Part shown: positions 10,062 to 20,409 of the stretch, one piece after another
Layout of the letters: each line of letters begins with the position of its first letter
Numbering within the stretch: position 1 is the first letter of the stretch
NCBI GenBank assembly: GCA_024472245.1
Contig: JANBXD010000008.1
Span: forward strand, 868,001-932,000
DNA: 64,000 bases
From: Beauveria sp. NWAFU-1
Lineage: Eukaryota > Ascomycota > Sordariomycetes > Hypocreales > Cordycipitaceae
Direction: 5' to 3'
Program-made: the position numbers and the translations under genes
Notes under the pieces: generated by a model
Databases searched by the model: none
Told to the model about the DNA's origin: nothing
What the model saw: the letters and a program-made list of their open reading frames with translations, nothing else

Positions 10062-10490
10062 ATTAGCAGTGGACACACGGGTAGTGCAGAGCAGGTCATA
10101 CGCACAGAGACGAGCAGTGAAATTGATGAAAGAAAGGAAAAGGGGGGAAGAAAGGCCTAGCCTTCAAATTCCCATAGCCATTTTCTTTTTTCGTGTTTAT
10201 TCCTCTTGCAGGTTTAGGCGTAGAGTTCCGGTAACGGTCAGCAGTGGACAAGCGGGCATGGTAGGGCAGAGCAGGGTAGAGACACCGAGCAACGAACAGG
10301 AGGAGAGGAGAGAGTAGGACAAGAGAAAAGAATAGGACAAGAGAAAAGAATAGGACAAGAGAAAAGAAAAGACGAGAGAGAAGACTAGGATGTAAACAAG
10401 TAAAAGGAGGAGAGCAAAGCTATCCCCTCGAGTGAACATCATAGCGCGTGGCTGCTGCTCGTGAGCTATCAGGAAGGAAAATCGTTTCTG
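10062..10490. repeat. Dispersed repeat family A, copies 3 and partial 4
   Basis: Box 1 appears twice (about 10062-10097 and 10237-10275) and box 2 once (10432-10490), the last nearly identical to 822-880 including the AGGAAGGAAAATCG-like end. The partial duplication of box 1 suggests a local tandem event inside this copy. Confidence 0.6.
10314..10374. repeat. 18-base tandem repeat
   Basis: Three units of TAGGACAAGAGAAAAGAA in a purine-rich stretch inside repeat A copy 3. Confidence 0.7.
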
Positions 10491-10986
10491 TTCAGGGAAA
10501 ATGCTTCTCGGCAGAAGGGGAGAGGCGTCCGCCGGCCGACGCGGGAGTAAGGTAAGGTAGGTAGCAGACCCTTACAGTGACGAGCGTAAGCTGGGCGTCG
10601 TGAGCGTAGCTTATCTGATCATCAACAAGGTGATTAGATCATGCGTACAGCCATTAGTCATGGGTGTGACCTAGGGCCCCGGTAGCGAGCCTACACCTGG
10701 GCAACGAATTAATATTCAAAAAACTTTTAGGTTTTTGGGCTCTCGTGATGTGTGAAGCGATATGTGCTTCACACCAAGCCACGAAGCTTGACACAGCCAC
10801 TTTACCCCCAATCTATGCCCATCAGCAGCCACCTAAAGTTTCCCCTCGTCACCACCAAACTTATTTGCATCCATTTGTAAACACTTCTCAATAATAAATA
10901 CCTCCCTTTATCCCTTCGAACCAGGCCCATTTCAACTTCTTCTAACAAGACAACAACTTCTTCTAACAAGACAAACTCTTATTACC

Positions 10987-12635
10987 ATGCCGGATTCATT
11001 GTGGTCGCTCGCCAGAGCTCGCCTTAATCAAGCCTACAACAACAATAACAACAACAACACCACCACCACACTGAACCGTCCGAAAATCGCAGCAATGGCA
11101 GCAAAGACGACGACCGAGGGCAAATCACTTCCTTTGCATCCAGGCTCTCAGCCCCCATCTTACGAGGCTGTAAGTTACCAGTACTCCCTACAGAGGTGGA
11201 AAGTCCGGTTTGGCTTTCATTGACTGCTAACATAAATAACACAGTCTTTTCGAGATTGGGTACAAACGGACGTTCTGTTGTATAGAATATTTTGCAATCA
11301 GCTCAATAGCCCCTTAGTACGCCTTCCAGATCACATTCTCGTCAATATCATGAGGTCTTCTGATCTTGAAAGTCTTTCAAGGCTGCGACATACCTCCCGC
11401 ATCTTCATGGTTCTCTTCAGCGTCAATCCAGCGTTCAAGTCCCTGCACTTGACGTCAGATGATCACCAACGATTCTACGACACGGCAAGACTCTGGAAGT
11501 ACCGCGCACCATTATCCCTACTCACCAAGAAGCATTCTTCCTCCGACCCCGACACATATGTCAAATTTGTTTAAAGCGTCGAAAAGGAGACCCCTTTGGG
11601 AGAACGTTACTATCAAGTATGCCAGTTCTTTTCTGTTCAGGCTGTCGCACCACCCACCGGGAAATGCACTTCTCCGCACGTATGCGAATTGCGATAGACG
11701 ACGATAGAGTATGTGTTGGACACGAAGGCCATCTAGATATATGCCCCCATCAAACCATGAGTCTACAACAAGCGAGGGTTGATGCAGCCTCCGGAGCCAA
11801 GAGCCTGATCTGTCCCTATGACCACGATACATCTCGGCCTACTTGCGGCTCAATTACCTGTCCGGCTGATAACCGGCCGCAAGTACAAGCCTACTATGAT
11901 AAGTATAGAAAGCTACGAATTAAGCTTTCTTTTACATCCCATATTAAAGTTAAAAGACTACAAAACGGGAAAATCTGTCCCTTGAGCCTACGGGAAGAAT
12001 TAACACGCTCTTGCAAGTCCCAGGATACCGGGAAATGGCATCAATTGCTTACTGGGTCCGTTAATGATGACATGCGGATTTTCGACCCAAACGTCTGTGA
12101 TTGCGTCGACTATTATCGAGACCTTCCCTCGACACAGCGTCGGCGACCAATACGCATATGTCCTGCGCCAGCCATTGCGCGTTGGCAGGAAATGGCACCA
12201 GAAGGCGGCTATGTCAGCGAGACGGGCCGCTGTGCTTATATGCGGCATGGTTTCACCCTTGACACGGTTGGCATCCAGCTGCGCGTCGACTTTTTAAAAG
12301 GCCACGATGTGACGAAGGAAATGTTGGCCATGCGTAAGACGCTTGATTGCGAGATCGATCCACATGCGGCCTCGTCGGCAGGCTGGGCCGATCTCGTTTC
12401 TTGGATGTCTTTTGACGCGATGGCTGATAAAAAGCAATGGGGATGGTTGGTCTGTCCGCGAGATTATTGCGACCTCTGGAGACTCCCGAACTTTGACGTG
12501 CACCTTCGCGCGATTGAGGCAAAACAGATCCAACGGGGAAGACTGGTCAGCACTACGACGAAAATGGCAAAAGAAAGGCAAGACGGCGGGGACGAGGATG
12601 ATGATTCGGGGGCGACTATGATTGCTATGCAGTAA
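10987..12635 (+). pseudogene. F-box protein gene with one frameshift
   Basis: Exon 1 is 10987-11169 (61 residues, with an Asn/Thr run). An intron at 11170-11244 has a GTAAGT donor, a GCTAAC branch site and an ACAG acceptor. Exon 2 encodes an F-box-like segment (VRLPDHILVNIMRSS, then LESLSRLRHTSRIFM), which in SCF ligases binds Skp1. That frame stops at 11574. One base further on, another frame carries a C-x2-C ... C-x2-C pair (CQIC and CSGC), then VGHEG and ICPH motifs typical of a large fungal F-box family, and stays open to 12635. A single indel near 11500-11555 would reconcile the two; no suitable intron explains it. Either the allele is broken or the assembly has an error. Without the shift the product would be about 525 residues. 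The substrate is unknown. Confidence 0.6.
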
Positions 12636-13053
12636 CTTCTAGCCAGAGGCTTGAGCTCGCAGGGGACGAGAGCTTTTTCCTGGTCTGCAGAGCCAGCGCG
12701 ATTTGGGGATTATGAGCATGGCGGGCCTATTCCTTCAACATGAGAGAGGGGGGCTGTTTTCTTTCTAGTATAGCTTAAGATATCATATGAATTTTCCAAC
12801 TATTGAAAGCCAGAGGTACCCGATCACAATCGCGCTCTTTAGTGGCAGCGTGCGGTACCTTGCAGGTGTTTAATCCCATGGTGAGCCTAAAGCCCTGAGC
12901 CATGGAAATGACTTCTTTGTGCCCTCCCTCGTCTACTCTCGAGCTTCTCGGTCTGGCCTGTTCGTCTGCAGACAGAGTCATTTTGTCGTGCAGAGTCATG
13001 ACCACAGCCAGGAGTAGCAACTATCAGGTGAATCATGGTTCGGCATCGCATCA
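12636..13053. other. Convergent intergenic spacer
   Basis: 418 bases between the F-box gene and the TRAPPC12-like gene, which converge. Apart from terminator-like AT-rich stretches I see nothing in it. Confidence 0.5.
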
Positions 13054-14474
13054 TTATAGCTTAAAATCGGCATTAACCCTTTCCCATCCTACGGCCGACT
13101 CTTTCATGGCCGCCACGCGCTCCGTCAGCCTCGTCTTCAGCGCCTTATTCTTTTCCGTGCACAGCTCGTACATGGTCGACAAGTTGAACAGCAGCGTGCG
13201 CGACGAGTAGCCCTTGTCCACCAGCCCCTCGAGGATATCCCGCCCTTCCACGATACGGCCCAGATACAGCAGGCAAATGGCCGCGTTCACGGACACCATT
13301 TCGTCATCCAGCGCCGCCCGTAGCGCCTGCCACCGCGCCAGCGCCCCCTCGTAGTCCGCCTCGGCCATGTCGCAAAGCGCGAGGATAATGCCCTCCGTAG
13401 TCTCCGCGTTGTCCGCACACTGCCGCGCACACGCCCGCGCGCTCTCCGCATCTCCCAGCTGCAGCCACAGCAGCGCCCGGCATAATTCCAGCCGCGCGTC
13501 GCCGCGGCTCCGCAGACTCCGCAGCTGGTGCGCCGCGCCATGCAGGTCGTCCATGTCGATGAGTGCGCCGGCGACCTTGACGCCGAGCTCCTGCAGGCGT
13601 TCCTTCCACAGCTCGCTCTCCGAGTTTTCATAGCGCGCCGCAGCCTTGGCGATGTGCTCGCGGGCCTCGCGGGCCAAGTCGTGGTAGCTCATGACCGCGC
13701 GGCGCGGATCGCCAAAGCCGAGCGCCTGCAGCCGCACGTTGAGTACGCGTAGCGGCCACGGCACTAGGTGTGCGCCGGTGGCCTCGTCGACGTAGGTGCG
13801 GGTGCTTGTCAGGTCTTCAAGCGCCTTGACCTCCTGCGCGGCGAGTGACGTAGCGTCGATGAGCGTCAGGCACGCGAGGCGCGTGTACAGCAGGTCAAAT
13901 ATGCGAGGCGCGTCGTGCAGGTCAACTCCGGGGCGCGTGCCGCTACCTGTGAGTTCCTGCACGGCGGCGATGGCGGCGGCGCGAAAGTGCCCCCGGGCGA
14001 GTAGCTCCTCAGGACGGCCGCTGGGATCGGGCTGCCGGGATGAGCTGCGGAAGGCGAGGGGTACGTTGAGAGGGGTGAGGGGATGGTAGATTTCGGGACG
14101 GAGCAGAAAGGAAAAGTCTTTGCTGTGAGGCTCGCCAATTTGTGAGACTGGTGACGAGACCGTTTGCCGCCCGCGTGGGGATGCTGTGCTCCGGCGAATG
14201 CTGGAGTGTGGCGATGTCTGTGCTGCCGGGGTGCCAGGATTTGATAAGGGATCACTTGAGACGTCAATATCTAGCGATCATGTTTAAACGGAGATTGAAC
14301 ACTCACTCGTCGGCGTCCAACGGTCCTTTGGTTGATGCCCGCGGCCTGGAAGCTGGTGATGTTAGCTTGGCGAGTATTGGTAGGCGGGGGTGATCACTGG
14401 TGATACATACTCCGCGATGTTGATGACTTGTTTCTTGTATGCACTTTGGCTGATGACTTTGTCGGCTGGCTCAT
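13054..14474 (-). CDS. TRAPPC12-like TPR protein (three exons)
   Basis: Exons 14474-14411, 14352-14307 and 14254-13054 give 436 residues. Intron 1 has a GTATGT donor, GCTAAC branch and CACCAG acceptor; intron 2 (52 nt) has GTGAGT and TCAAG. This model joins a Ser/Thr/Pro-rich N-terminus (about residues 1-85) to FSLL-RPEIYHPLTPLNVPLAF and then to helical TPR-like repeats (RIFDLLYTRLACLTLID, FGDPRRAVMSYYDL-type, ALLWLQLGDAESA, NAAICLLYLGR, TLLFNLSTMYELCT). The layout matches fungal homologues of trafficking protein particle complex subunit 12, thought to act in ER-to-Golgi traffic. The first two exons are short, so the extreme N-terminus is less certain than the rest. Confidence 0.85.
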
Positions 14475-15852
14475 TGTGATATAATTATCCTCGCAAGTGA
14501 GGAACAAGCTGGGCTTCGTGTGAGTTGTAACTTGAAGTCTGGACAGCTGTAGCTCCAGTGGGAGTCTGCGGGTAATTGCCGGTTAGCAGAGCTAGAGCAT
14601 GTCGTTCAGCGCCGCAATCCTCTGCAACTACAGGGGTCAGCTACTGTAAACCCAACGCCTCTGCATCAGTCACCAACACCATCATCAACCCATTATCCAC
14701 ACCCATCACGAACATCATTATCTCCATTATCACCGCCACCAGTATATCGCTACAGTAGTTTCCGAGCCCATCGCCCCAACTAGTAGCTCTAGCAGCCTCA
14801 CAAACCAGCCGCCATCTCTGCCGGCCCTCATCTACAGCGTCAATACTGCCATCACCATGACCACCTGGAGCATCATCTACGGGACCTCACTTACAGCGCA
14901 TCACAGATGTCATCACAGAACCGAGATCAAGATTTAAGAAAAAGAGCTTGTATTCAAACCATACATCATTCCCCCAGCCTCCTTGGCCTCATCCGCTGTC
15001 AACTGTTAGTGCCCACACCCACCAAGGTCTTCCCTCGCTAACCCTCACCCACCCGTCCATCTAGCAGGAGAGCCGGCAGCGAGCAATTTGTTTCGCCCCA
15101 GACCGTGGGGGCTTGTTGCCACTCGCCATACCGACTCTACCTGCGCCCGTATCCTGTCAATGTCAGTACAAGAGTCCGCCAAGGCAAGCATGCCTATCCC
15201 GACTCAACATCGCTCCCCGTCCAGCTGTTGTCCACCTCCCTCCAACCAGAACCGATTCCTCCTCCCAGCCCCAGTCCCACCATCACCCTCCCCGCATCCT
15301 CCATCGACTCTTCCCAATCCTCCATAACTGGCGGCAGCCGCAGGGCGGACAGGCCTCGACTTAGCAGCGGGGGTATCGCCAACCCGACCGCAATCCAGTA
15401 TGATGAGGATGTGCCACGACTGCCCTGAGGCGTTCGCGGCACATATGCTCCCACAAGAGGCAAAATCCTGCCAGGCCAAACACAAGCGCAGCCTGGGCGC
15501 GAACAACAGGCAGCCCGTTCGAGGTGGCGAGCGCGGGTGTGGGCGCGGGCATGCTCGGCAAGACGGGCCGACCACGCACGCTCCCACCTCGCCCTTTTTC
15601 GAGTTTGGTGCTCCGGCGGCCTCAAATCTCGCACAACTGCCAGTCTCAGGCACATGAGGCAATAGTATGCCCCGTTGCGCTGAGTCCTGGGCAGGGCACC
15701 CAATCCCAAGCACAGGCAGCAGGGCGCGCCCTCCAGCCTCCGGCTGAGAGAGCCAGCGACAGTCCACAGCTTCGAGGCTGCAGCAACCCAAAATATTGAA
15801 CGCCCAAGGAAACAGGAGCGTCAAATCAGGGCACCAGCACGCGGAGCCGGAA

Positions 15853-16231
15853 TGATGTGGTAGGTATTTGGATTTGCCAAGTACCTGCACCGTCGAACAA
15901 GCGGCCGTCTCTGCTGGGCTGGGAGTCGGCCTCGCGCACAACTTGGGCCAGCAAAGCCGCAGAGGAGAGCCGCCCAATGGATCGGACTTGCCGAATCTGG
16001 GCTCTACGGAGCTAGAGTGGGAGCTCCGTACTTAATCTCCAGCGGGCTCCCCTATGATGTGGAAGGTATTTGGATTTTTCCAAAGTACCAAGACCACCAA
16101 CTCTAGCAGCCATTCTGCTGAGTTGCGGGGTGGGTGCAAACACATTCGGGCCAGCATGACTGCGGAGGAGAGCCCACTGGATCGGGGCTTGCCGATGCTG
16201 GTCTCTACGGAGCTGGAATGGGGGCTCCGGG
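15853..16231. repeat. Tandem duplication, unit about 180-200 bases
   Basis: Unit 1 (15853-16031) and unit 2 (16053-16231) both start ATGATGTGG-AGGTATTTGGA, and share AAGTACC, GGGCCAGCA, CGGAGGAGAGCC, GGATCGG-CTTGCCGA and TCTACGGAGCT. Downstream, the short motif TGGGAGCTCCGTACAGA recurs at about 16347, 16373, 16398 and 16504, extending the repetitive block to about 16525. Confidence 0.7.
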
Positions 16232-16859
16232 CCCAGGACCCAGGCAAGTAAACCCGGTTCAATACCCGCTGAATCTGGAAGAATTCAGCCTGGGGTGCGC
16301 CAGTTCCCACTCCAGCTCCGTACACGAGACCCAGGCACAGACTGAGTGGGAGCTCCGTACAGAGGTTCCTAGTGGGAGCTCCGTACAGACGACTCTCGTG
16401 GGAGCTTCGTACAGGCGACTCTGGGCCTGCTGAGCCTTGGGCACTGAAGCCTGACCAGGTGCTCCGCACTGCAGAAGCGAGAGAAGCAGGCCGGGGAGCT
16501 GAGTGGGAGCTCCGTACAGAGGGCTCTGGGCCTGCTGAGCCTTGGATCCCGAAGTCCAAGCAGAAGGTCCGCACTGCATAGATTGGCCAGCACAGCCCGT
16601 TTCGCTGACAATTCTTGCAGTCAGAAATGTCGAGTGCAACGCCAAGCAAGAGACGATACTGTCAACGACGACGAGGAACCAGCCAGCATCATGTAGTAAC
16701 ACTCGAGGTAGCGGATCTCTGGCCAGGCACCGCCGCTGCTCCCGCCTCGACCGTCTGGGCAGACCAGTAACTAGGCCTCACAAACAGGGGAGAGGAACAG
16801 CGATCCCGATTTCGCCGACTATTTTACGCCCTCCCTCTTCAAGCACTGCGTGGCCATGG

Positions 16860-17045
16860 GCTGGCCGGCTCTTCGAGGATGGAAGCAGAAATCTTTGCCG
16901 GCGCCTTGTTGTGCTCGGCCTGAGTTTGGCGAAGCCGGCAGGTTCTTCGCGGATGGCAGCAGGAACCTTTGCCGGCCTCTTGTCGTGCTCGATCTGAGTT
17001 TGGCGAAGCCGGCAGGCGCTTCGATGATAGCAGTAGGAATCTTTG
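16860..17045. repeat. Tandem repeat, 74-base unit, about 2.5 copies
   Basis: Units share GCCGGCAGGTTCTTCG, GGATGGCAGCAGGAA, CTTTGCCGGC and CTGAGTTTGGCGAA. 74 is not a multiple of three, so this is not a protein-repeat array kept by coding selection. Confidence 0.7.
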
Positions 17046-17240
17046 CCGGACGGCATGATAGTTCGAGTTACTCAGAGCCCTCTGAGAGCGGATCGACACT
17101 TTCTCGTATGTCGTCATCTAGCTAGGGCGCGTCAAACGGTTTACTACCGTATTGGCCGGGGATCCAAAGCTCTATGGCGAGCGTGGAGCCACTCATTGCA
17201 ACGGCGAAGCAGTCAGCTCGACAGACGAGTTTGCCCGGTA

Positions 17241-17395
17241 TACTCTCGGTGCCGAAGAGGAAGGCCAAGACCGGGCAGGCAGAGGCCCGTGGTCAGCTTG
17301 GGTACTGGAGTCCAAGGCGGAACTTAGTACCCAAGAGGAAGAGCAAGACCGGGGAGGAAAGGGCCCGGGGTCAGCCTAGGCACTGAAGTTAGAGT
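17241..17395. repeat. Direct repeat, about 75-80-base unit, two copies
   Basis: Both units contain AAGAGGAAG, CAAGACCGGG, AGGCCCGTGGTCAGC or its AGGGCCCGGGGTCAGC variant, and a terminal CACTG/TACTGGAGT-like stretch. Confidence 0.6.
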
Positions 17396-17469
17396 GAATA
17401 CTCATTGCTAAGGAAGAAGTCGAAGGGTCTCCGAGTGCTGGAAGGGACTCACATTGCTATAGAATTGGA

Positions 17470-17608
17470 ATTGATTTCCATTCACTAGCGAGAAACCATC
17501 GCTGCCACGCCAGAGTAGCTGGCGGTGGGAAGCTCAGAGAACTGATTTCCATTCACCGGCGAGAAACCATCGCTGCCACGCCAGAGTAGCTGACGGTGGG
17601 AAGCTCAG
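17470..17608. repeat. Direct repeat, about 70-base unit, two nearly identical copies
   Basis: Both copies carry TGATTTCCATTCAC, GCGAGAAACCATCGCTGCC, ACGCCAGAGTAGCTG and CGGTGGGAAGCTCAG, with only a few differences, so this duplication is much younger than its neighbours. Confidence 0.8.
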
Positions 17609-17920
17609 GCAAGCCTGTGTCAATCTCGAAAGTGTAATCCATATTGGCTTCAAGTGTATAATGGTTTGTTTTCTAGACTGAATGTTGCTTCACTCAGTAC
17701 TGAAGAAGCAGGCAAAGGCTCCCCGAGTGTTGGGAGGGGCCGGGATGGTTGAAGTATCCCGGGGATAAAGGGAACCGGGGGGTTGAAGCACCCCGGCTCC
17801 CAGAAGGAAAGCAGAGGTTGAAGGGGAACGACGGCGGATGAGGGGGGCTCTGATGTTCGAGGGGGCTGAGGGGCTGGAGTCCCAATGGTCGGGGGGGTTA
17901 TCATCGGGGGAGACGAGGGT

Positions 17921-17984
17921 CTGGCGGATGCGAGGGTCTGGCGTATGCGAGGGTCTGGCGCATGCGAGGGTCTGGCGGAGACCA
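17921..17984. repeat. 18-base tandem repeat, about 3.5 copies
   Basis: Units of GCGAGGGTCTGGCGNAT, differing at one position (G, T or C). Confidence 0.8.
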
Positions 17985-18283
17985 AGCATCCTTCGTGGCG
18001 GCCGGCGAGCGAAGCATCGGCGTGTAGACGAGTTAGTACCTGGTCGGCTGACATCAGGTTATTCAGGCCACACTTACCGGTCCCCTCAGGGGCCGTCAAA
18101 CCACCATCCTCCATTGCTTCCTATTCCAGTCCACCTAAATAAAAGTCATCTTCCAGGAGCGTTAGCGAGTGTTAGTTGAACAGTAACTGTGCAAATACTT
18201 ACCTAATTTATTATTAGACCAGCGCCACACCAACTCTCACAGGAGCTTCTAACTCCATCCTAACAAGGCGCTCCTATATCAAG

Positions 18284-18609
18284 ATGAGTAAGTATTATTT
18301 AGCTAAATTAGTTTATACACTTACCCAACAGACAAGAGGAAGGTGGTTTCCTTCTTTTGTCGTCGAGTCGTCATCGTCGGGATGTCGTCGAGTCGTTTTC
18401 GAGTTGTCGTCGAGTCGTTTTCGAGTTGTCGTCGAGCTGTCGCGAGTTGTCGTCGAGAATTTTCGTCGAGGGTTGTCGTCGGGGGTTGTCGTCGGGGGTT
18501 GTTGTCGGGGGTTGTCGTCGAGGGTTGTCGTCGAGGGTTGTCGTCGAGGGTTGTCGTCGGGTCGCCGTCGTCCGTCGGCTTGTCGAGAGCGGCGGCGTCG
18601 TCCTGTTAA
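18284..18609 (+). CDS. Possible small repeat-derived protein with an ATG-proximal intron
   Basis: ATG at 18284 is followed after four bases by a GTAAGT donor, an AT-rich 44-nt intron (18288-18331) and a CAACAG acceptor. Exon 2 then stays open to 18609, giving 93 residues that begin MNKRKVVSFFCRR. The body is made from a 13-base tandem repeat which, read in three successive frames, yields a 13-residue period rich in Val, Arg, Ser and Gly. I do not recognise the protein. Against it: the intron is shorter than the others here, and the repeat is open in all three frames. It could equally be a non-coding relic of a repeat element. Confidence 0.25.
18466..18565. repeat. 13-base tandem repeat
   Basis: About seven units of GGGTTGTCGTCGA, with A/G variation at the last base; more degenerate TCGTCGAGTCG units extend left to about 18358. 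Confidence 0.8.
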
Positions 18610-19077
18610 TCAAAGTTAGTGAGTGGTAGCTTAGACTTATAAAGGAGTCGGGTAATAGTTACGTCAGTTTCTGGAGAGGAAAGCGAGAAAGAAAACCCAG
18701 CCGAACCTAGAAGATTGTTGTTGACGGGCACGAACACTAGGTTGTGCCCGCCAATAAAACACTAAAAGAAAAAAAGAAGATCAGCGAAGGGGAGCCCGGG
18801 AGCCCTGGTGATTTCCTCCTCTTTTGCCTGCCCTGCCAGAGGCTGCCGAGCTATAATGACGTTAGTACCCCCTGCCGAAACAAGAACAAAATCTGAGATG
18901 GATCTGGGGAGAATCGAGAGTTTATATAGGATCTCCAGTCAGGACCAGACTTGAGATTGGACTTGAGATTGGACGCGGGAGCAGAGTGATTTGCAGACCG
19001 ATTACGGCTGTTGAACAGGGTCTTTCTTGGAGAATCAAGGCAGGAACACGAGCTTAGTTCCGGTTCTTGCGCCCAAA

Positions 19078-19470
19078 TCATGTTGTGAACATCATGTGTC
19101 CGCCTCCTGGCCGTCCGAGAAAACACGAGATCCAATCATTGTCTTGTTGTTTGTTTCTACTCCATGCTGTGAGCATCTTTGTTAGCCTCACTACCGGTTG
19201 AGGAGACTCGAAAGCCAATCATTCATCTCTTGTTTTTCTTTTCCATGTTGTGAACATCTGTGGCCGCCTACTAGCCAGCCGAGCACGCTGAAAAGCCAGT
19301 CAATGGCCTCTTGTTTGTTCAATATCTATGCTGTGAATCACCGTGTCCATTCTCAGACCGGCTAAAAAGGCTGGAAAAAGCAATCAAGAGGTACGAGAAG
19401 TAAGTCAGATCCGGTTTCTCTGACCAATTTCATGCTGTGGCCGTCTGTGACCGTCTCCGGCCCGGTGGGA
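19078..19470. repeat. Diverged tandem repeat, five copies of about 80-100 bases
   Basis: Each unit starts CATGYTGTGAACATC-like and continues with TGTGNCCG-CT and a CTTGTTTGTT-type tail. Copies start near 19078, 19161, 19241, 19327 and 19431. They are substantially diverged. Confidence 0.55.
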
Positions 19471-20409
19471 GAGGCTGGGAAAGAAATCAGTAGGCCCTGA
19501 GAGTGAGGCATATGGTTTTGTGAAACGGGGATAGTTTTAACATATACGAATATACTCACTTTGTCTCATTACAAGCGGCCGCAAGCAATACTACATGTTG
19601 TGTTGCGCAGCGCCCCCAGTCCGCCCCCTCACCCGGGCACTGAACACCCCGCCCGTCATTCACCACGCCGCTGTATTCTGCGGCTCAGATGTACTCGAAA
19701 TGACGATAATGTTGAGTATAGTCATGTCTTGATACTATAGTAAAGAAAAAGTCATTCTGCACAAACGAAGTCATAGAGCAGCCGTTAATTAATGGGTGGC
19801 AAGCGATCAGCTACTGGTGATTACCGGCACACAGGGGAAGCAAACCTTTCCGCCACTTTTCCCGACATTGTATCACGACGGTAACTTCTCGTCGCGTCGT
19901 TATCGAATGATGTGATTGGCGGTTTCCGGGCTGTACTCTGCGGCGGGAAGGCTGGGTGCCGTGACAAAGACGCGCATTGACACGCAACAGCGGCAGCTCC
20001 AAGGCTGAGTGGAATGAAAGCTCCTGAAGTCAAAGAATGGTTCATAGCATCATTTCACGATGGACAGCGTTTCGTTTGTCCTCTCTCATTTACGAGCCAA
20101 CGCCGAAGGTACATAGAAGTGGTGCAGCAGGGAGTCCTGCTAGCCTGCCACTAGGGGCCCCAGCAGCCACCAAGCTCTAAATAAGCAGCAAAACATGATC
20201 GAAGCATTGAGAGAACATCAGATATTTTTGACGAGTTTAATTATAATTTAGAGTATTTTTTATGTTCAAGTGCTATTCTTAACGTGAATTCCTCGATTTT
20301 TGCTTAGGTGGCGCCCCACAGTCACTTAGAGACTTTTGGCAACTGCCAACGCAAACCCCACCAACCAACTACCGTCATCATCTAAAGGGCATCACTTGCC
20401 AGGCTCACA

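Larger units (their letters stand above)
6866..10986. other. Repeat-rich gene-free stretch
   Basis: No gene is supported over 4.1 kb. It holds a two-unit telomere-like GGGTTAGGGTTAG at about 7251-7263, a (TAA)n run near 7679, a tandem duplication at 8143-8334, copies of dispersed repeat A (8827-8975 and 10062-10490), a CAGTCAAT-type tract (9041-9235), dispersed repeat B (9478-9540) and an 18-base tandem repeat (10314-10374). From about 10550 to 10800 the sequence resembles a decayed LTR-type fragment, but no paired copy or coding region is present. The 200 bases before 10987 are AC-rich and likely the F-box leader. Confidence 0.6.
14475..20409. other. Six-kilobase repeat island without supported genes
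   Basis: A chain of tandem duplications (15853-16231, 16860-17045, 17241-17395, 17470-17608, 17921-17984), a 13-base repeat tract (18466-18565) and a diverged five-copy repeat (19078-19470) fill the middle. Around 18136-18780 there is an LTR-like look (a TATAAA box, and a TTGACGGGC...GCCCGCCAA stem before AATAAAACAC), but no partner copy. Open frames at 15.2-16.0 kb on both strands are GC-driven and unlike known proteins. From 20040 to 20409 is the likely promoter of the TFIIIC subunit gene. Confidence 0.55.

Noticed and set aside
10550..10800. Solo LTR
   Set aside because: The sequence has an LTR-like look, but no boundary duplication or partner copy is visible in this window.
11170..11640. 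Second intron to rescue the F-box gene
   Set aside because: The only GT..AG pairs in place would be about 24-31 nt, shorter than any intron in the window.
15194..15977. Long minus-strand open frames of 171 and 257 codons
   Set aside because: They overlap each other in different frames, show no domain and lie in the repeat island.
17921..17984. Short regularly spaced repeats considered as a CRISPR-like array
   Set aside because: Units are contiguous with no spacers and the genome is fungal; this is a simple tandem repeat.
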